Part shown: positions 61,822 to 64,000 of the stretch, piece after piece | Layout: each line of letters starts with the position of its first letter | How positions within the stretch are numbered: the first letter of the stretch is position 1 | From: Murdochiella massiliensis | GTDB taxonomy: Bacteria > Bacillota > Clostridia > Tissierellales > Peptoniphilaceae | Assembly (NCBI RefSeq): GCF_900059565.1 | Contig: NZ_FIZW01000002.1 | Coordinates: 124,001 to 188,000, forward strand | Direction: 5' to 3' | Length of the DNA: 64,000 bases | Translations under genes and position numbers: made by a program | The notes under the pieces: model-generated | What the model was told of the DNA's origin: nothing | Seen by the model: only the letters and a program-made list of their open reading frames with translations | Databases searched by the model: none

Positions 61822-63524
61822 GATCTGCCCTTTCGTTCACGCTTCCACTGTTTTGCCTGCTCAATCATTTCTCTTGCCCCCTTACGGGTAACGTCTGTAA
61901 TATGCACACCTCCGAGAAGCCGTGCCTGTTCGTCTATTCGAGCCCGGTCATCCAGTTCTTTCAAAGAAGATACCGTCTCCGTTTTTTCGGTATCTTTTGT
62001 CATCGCATAATGCGCATCCGCCAAAGCGGCAATCTGCGGAAGATGGGTGATAACAATGATCTGGTGTTTGTCCGTGAGACGGAACAATTTCTCCGCTACA
62101 ACTTGCGCGGTACGACCGCTTATACCGGTGTCAATTTCATCAAAGATGAGCGTCGGCATAGCGGTAATTTCCGAAGCGATGATCTTCAGTGCCAACATGA
62201 AACGGGACATCTCCCCGCCGCTGGCAACCTCCGAAAGCGACTGCATAGGTTCTCCGGGATTCGTGGAAAGCTGAAAATCAACGATATCTTGTCCGTTAGG
62301 TCCGATGACATCCGCCTTCGTCAGCGGGATGGCAAAGGCAATTTGCGCGATAGCCATTTCCAACAGTTCTTCTTTTACCCGCTTTTCCAGTTTTACCGCA
62401 GCGGAAACACGAAGCGCATGAAGGTTATCCGTTTTTTCATTAAGGATTAGACGAAGCGAATCCAGTTTTTCCTGAAGCGTTTTTCGCTCCTGCTCAATAT
62501 GCTCGAGCTGTTGAAAACGAATATCCGCCTGCTCCCGAAACGCAAGAATTTCGTCATTTGTTTGTCCGTATTTTCTTCGTAAAGTCTGTAAAAGCTGGAA
62601 AATGGCATCCACTTCCTCAATGCGCTGCGGATCAATGACGATGGTGTTTCGGTAATTCTCCAAATCTTCCTGCATCGCTTCCGCTTCCGCTTCCATCTGC
62701 CACATCCGGTCACGAAGCGAAGAGGCGTCATTATCTTTGTGCGCAAGCTGATCAAAGGTCTGCGCGCAGCTCATCAGTCCGTCGCGCAATCCACGATCAC
62801 CGCTCAGGGCGCCGTAAAGACGATTGGCCAATTGCAAACGCTCTGTCGCCGATATAAGCGCACGGTACTCCCGTTCCAGCTCCTCTTCATCCAGGTGCGG
62901 AAGGTCCGCCTCATCAATTTCTCCAATTTGATAGCGAAGGAGATCTTTTTCGCGCAGCACTTCATCCGGAGAAAGAGCAAGTCGATCCAGTTCATTTTGT
63001 ACTTTCTGTAATTGAGCGAGTACATCGCGCAAGGCCTTTTTCTCTTTTTCGGCAGGCACTCCGATAAAGCTGTCCAGAAGCGGAAGATAGGTACGAGGCG
63101 TCTTGAGCAGGCTCTGTGCATTTTGGGCATGAATGTCCAGGAGAAGCTCCATGATCCGACGATGCGATTGAAGCGTTACCGTAACATCATTTAGACGTTG
63201 ACGAGAACCTTTGGATGAAAACTCGCGACGTACAATGATCAGGCGCTCCTCCAACGGAATGCCCAACTCCGACATTTCTTTTTTAAGCATCGAATCGGTG
63301 CGCATTTCCTCCGCTGTCCAAGTAAAACAGGCCTCTACAACGGCAGTTTCGTCGCCATGCAAAATTCGTTTATCGGCACGTGCACCGCGGAGAAAATCGA
63401 GCGCGTCCACAAATAGGCTCTTTCCGGATCCGGTTTCTCCGGTTACTGCGGATTCCCCGGAAGGAAAAGAAACCTCTACGGTATCCAGCAGCGCAAAATG
63501 TTGAATCCGCAGTTCGGTAAGCAT
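61818..63524 (-). CDS. recN: DNA repair protein RecN
   Basis: A 568-residue SMC-like protein that acts early at double-strand breaks. It has Walker A VTGETGSGKSLFVDAL near residue 29, a long coiled coil (about 150-360), the signature EVASGGEMSRFMLALK and Walker B TLIFDEIDTGISG. The start shares one base with the argR stop. RecN is a classic SOS gene in many bacteria, but no LexA box can be seen because its promoter lies upstream of argR, outside the window. Confidence 0.97.
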   Translation of the reverse strand: MLTELRIQHFALLDTVEVSFPSGESAVTGETGSGKSLFVDALDFLRGARADKRILHGDETAVVEACFTWTAEEMRTDSMLKKEMSELGIPLEERLIIVRREFSSKGSRQRLNDVTVTLQSHRRIMELLLDIHAQNAQSLLKTPRTYLPLLDSFIGVPAEKEKKALRDVLAQLQKVQNELDRLALSPDEVLREKDLLRYQIGEIDEADLPHLDEEELEREYRALISATERLQLANRLYGALSGDRGLRDGLMSCAQTFDQLAHKDNDASSLRDRMWQMEAEAEAMQEDLENYRNTIVIDPQRIEEVDAIFQLLQTLRRKYGQTNDEILAFREQADIRFQQLEHIEQERKTLQEKLDSLRLILNEKTDNLHALRVSAAVKLEKRVKEELLEMAIAQIAFAIPLTKADVIGPNGQDIVDFQLSTNPGEPMQSLSEVASGGEMSRFMLALKIIASEITAMPTLIFDEIDTGISGRTAQVVAEKLFRLTDKHQIIVITHLPQIAALADAHYAMTKDTEKTETVSSLKELDDRARIDEQARLLGGVHITDVTRKGAREMIEQAKQWKRERKGRS

Positions 63525-63976
63525 TATTGAATGAACTCCTCAATGTCTTTTACAAGCTGATCCAGCTGTTTTATGTCGGTTGGAGCAATAAAGAGCGTAT
63601 CAACGCCGGCCACAATACCTGCGACGTGATCCAATTTTGCGTTGGTGATGGTCATAGACACGACGGGAGCACAGTAGATGACGGTTTCAATGATCACCAT
63701 ATTGCCGTTGTGATAAACGCTGAGGATTGCCGAGCGAAGAATTTTGTGCAGACGCTCATTTAGCGAATCGTGTACGGAATCCAACACCGTATACTTATAA
63801 TCGCCTTTAACGGTTTGCACCTTGGAAATACGTAGCTCTTTGATATCACGAGAAATCGTTGCCTGTGTGGCATGAACGCCGTGTTCACGCAAGAGTTCCG
63901 CCAATCCTTCCTGTGTCTGCACCTCCTGTTGCTCAATCAGATCGAGGATCAGACGTTGCCGATTATATTTTTTCAT
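63524..63976 (-). CDS. argR: arginine repressor
   Basis: A 150-residue ArgR/AhrC regulator that senses arginine and controls its synthesis and breakdown. The winged helix (about 1-70) has HATQATISRDIKELRI, and the C-terminal hexamerisation and arginine-binding domain ends with AGVDTLFIAPT. The binding motif GDDT of Escherichia coli ArgR is GVDT here, keeping one aspartate. The ATG at 63976 is chosen over the in-frame TTG at 63997, which would place the AGGAGG inside the gene. It leads the operon with recN, a common pairing in Firmicutes. Confidence 0.95.
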   Translation of the reverse strand: MKKYNRQRLILDLIEQQEVQTQEGLAELLREHGVHATQATISRDIKELRISKVQTVKGDYKYTVLDSVHDSLNERLHKILRSAILSVYHNGNMVIIETVIYCAPVVSMTITNAKLDHVAGIVAGVDTLFIAPTDIKQLDQLVKDIEEFIQ

Positions 63977-64000
63977 TTCTTTCCCTTCCTCCTTCAACCT

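Overview
The window looks like chromosome from an anaerobic Gram-positive bacterium of the Clostridia/Tissierellia type. Peptoniphilaceae is a reasonable guess, but no 16S gene is present to test it. The signs are strong AGGAGG-type ribosome binding sites, RNase Y, an IspH-S1 fusion protein of the kind known in Clostridia, a Gram-positive type LexA box, a sortase-like C-terminal anchor and a complete arginine deiminase (fermentation) pathway. Core genes are close to 48-55% G+C in lines counted by hand, with one block (about 20.4-25.4 kb) nearer 40-42%. No rRNA, CRISPR array, insertion sequence or prophage was seen.

Layout. 0-7.2 kb (+): pnp (partial), ftsK/spoIIIE, pgsA, recA, rny. 7.3-13.1 kb: an AEC transporter (+), then a zinc-ribbon membrane protein, a YfhO-type membrane protein and glnS (all -). 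13.4-17.4 kb (+): arginine deiminase, carbamate kinase and a YfcC-type carrier, behind a clear sigma-A promoter. 17.5-20.2 kb: an AlaX-like editing protein, a regulator with two AraC-type DNA-binding domains and tRNA-Arg(ACG). 20.4-25.4 kb (+): an uncharacterised gene set of lower G+C (PEP-mutase/isocitrate-lyase-like enzyme, ESS-type symporter, nitrilase-family amidase, EamA exporter, LysR regulator). 25.5-32.1 kb (+): argS, ornithine carbamoyltransferase, and a very large exported M14 peptidase with a sortase-like anchor. 32.3-37.0 kb (-): MoxR ATPase, DUF58 and transglutaminase-like protein. 37.1-40 kb: XerC/D recombinase (+), a split ThrE exporter plus a lone FakA-like domain (-), and tRNA-Leu(CAG). 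40-45 kb (-): a BMP-type nucleoside ABC transporter. 45.1-53.7 kb (-): an SOS-regulated YneA-like LysM protein, then the ynbB-miaA-mutL-mutS-miaB cluster. 53.8-64 kb (-): one tightly packed run from argR through recN, NUDIX, M50 peptidase, scpA, scpB, rluB, a flavoprotein, cmk and plsC to ispH-S1.

How the genes fit together. Arginine is taken up by the YfcC carrier, deiminated by ArcA, split by ornithine carbamoyltransferase (encoded 12 kb away beside argS) and turned into ATP by carbamate kinase; ArgR is encoded at the far end. DNA maintenance is well represented (RecA, RecN, MutS, MutL with the endonuclease motif, FtsK, XerC/D, ScpAB). The clearest regulatory signal in the window is a pair of identical LexA-type boxes built into the promoter of the LysM gene at 45.4 kb. 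This marks it as a damage-induced division inhibitor like Bacillus YneA. The best candidate for an undescribed pathway is the five-gene set after tRNA-Arg.
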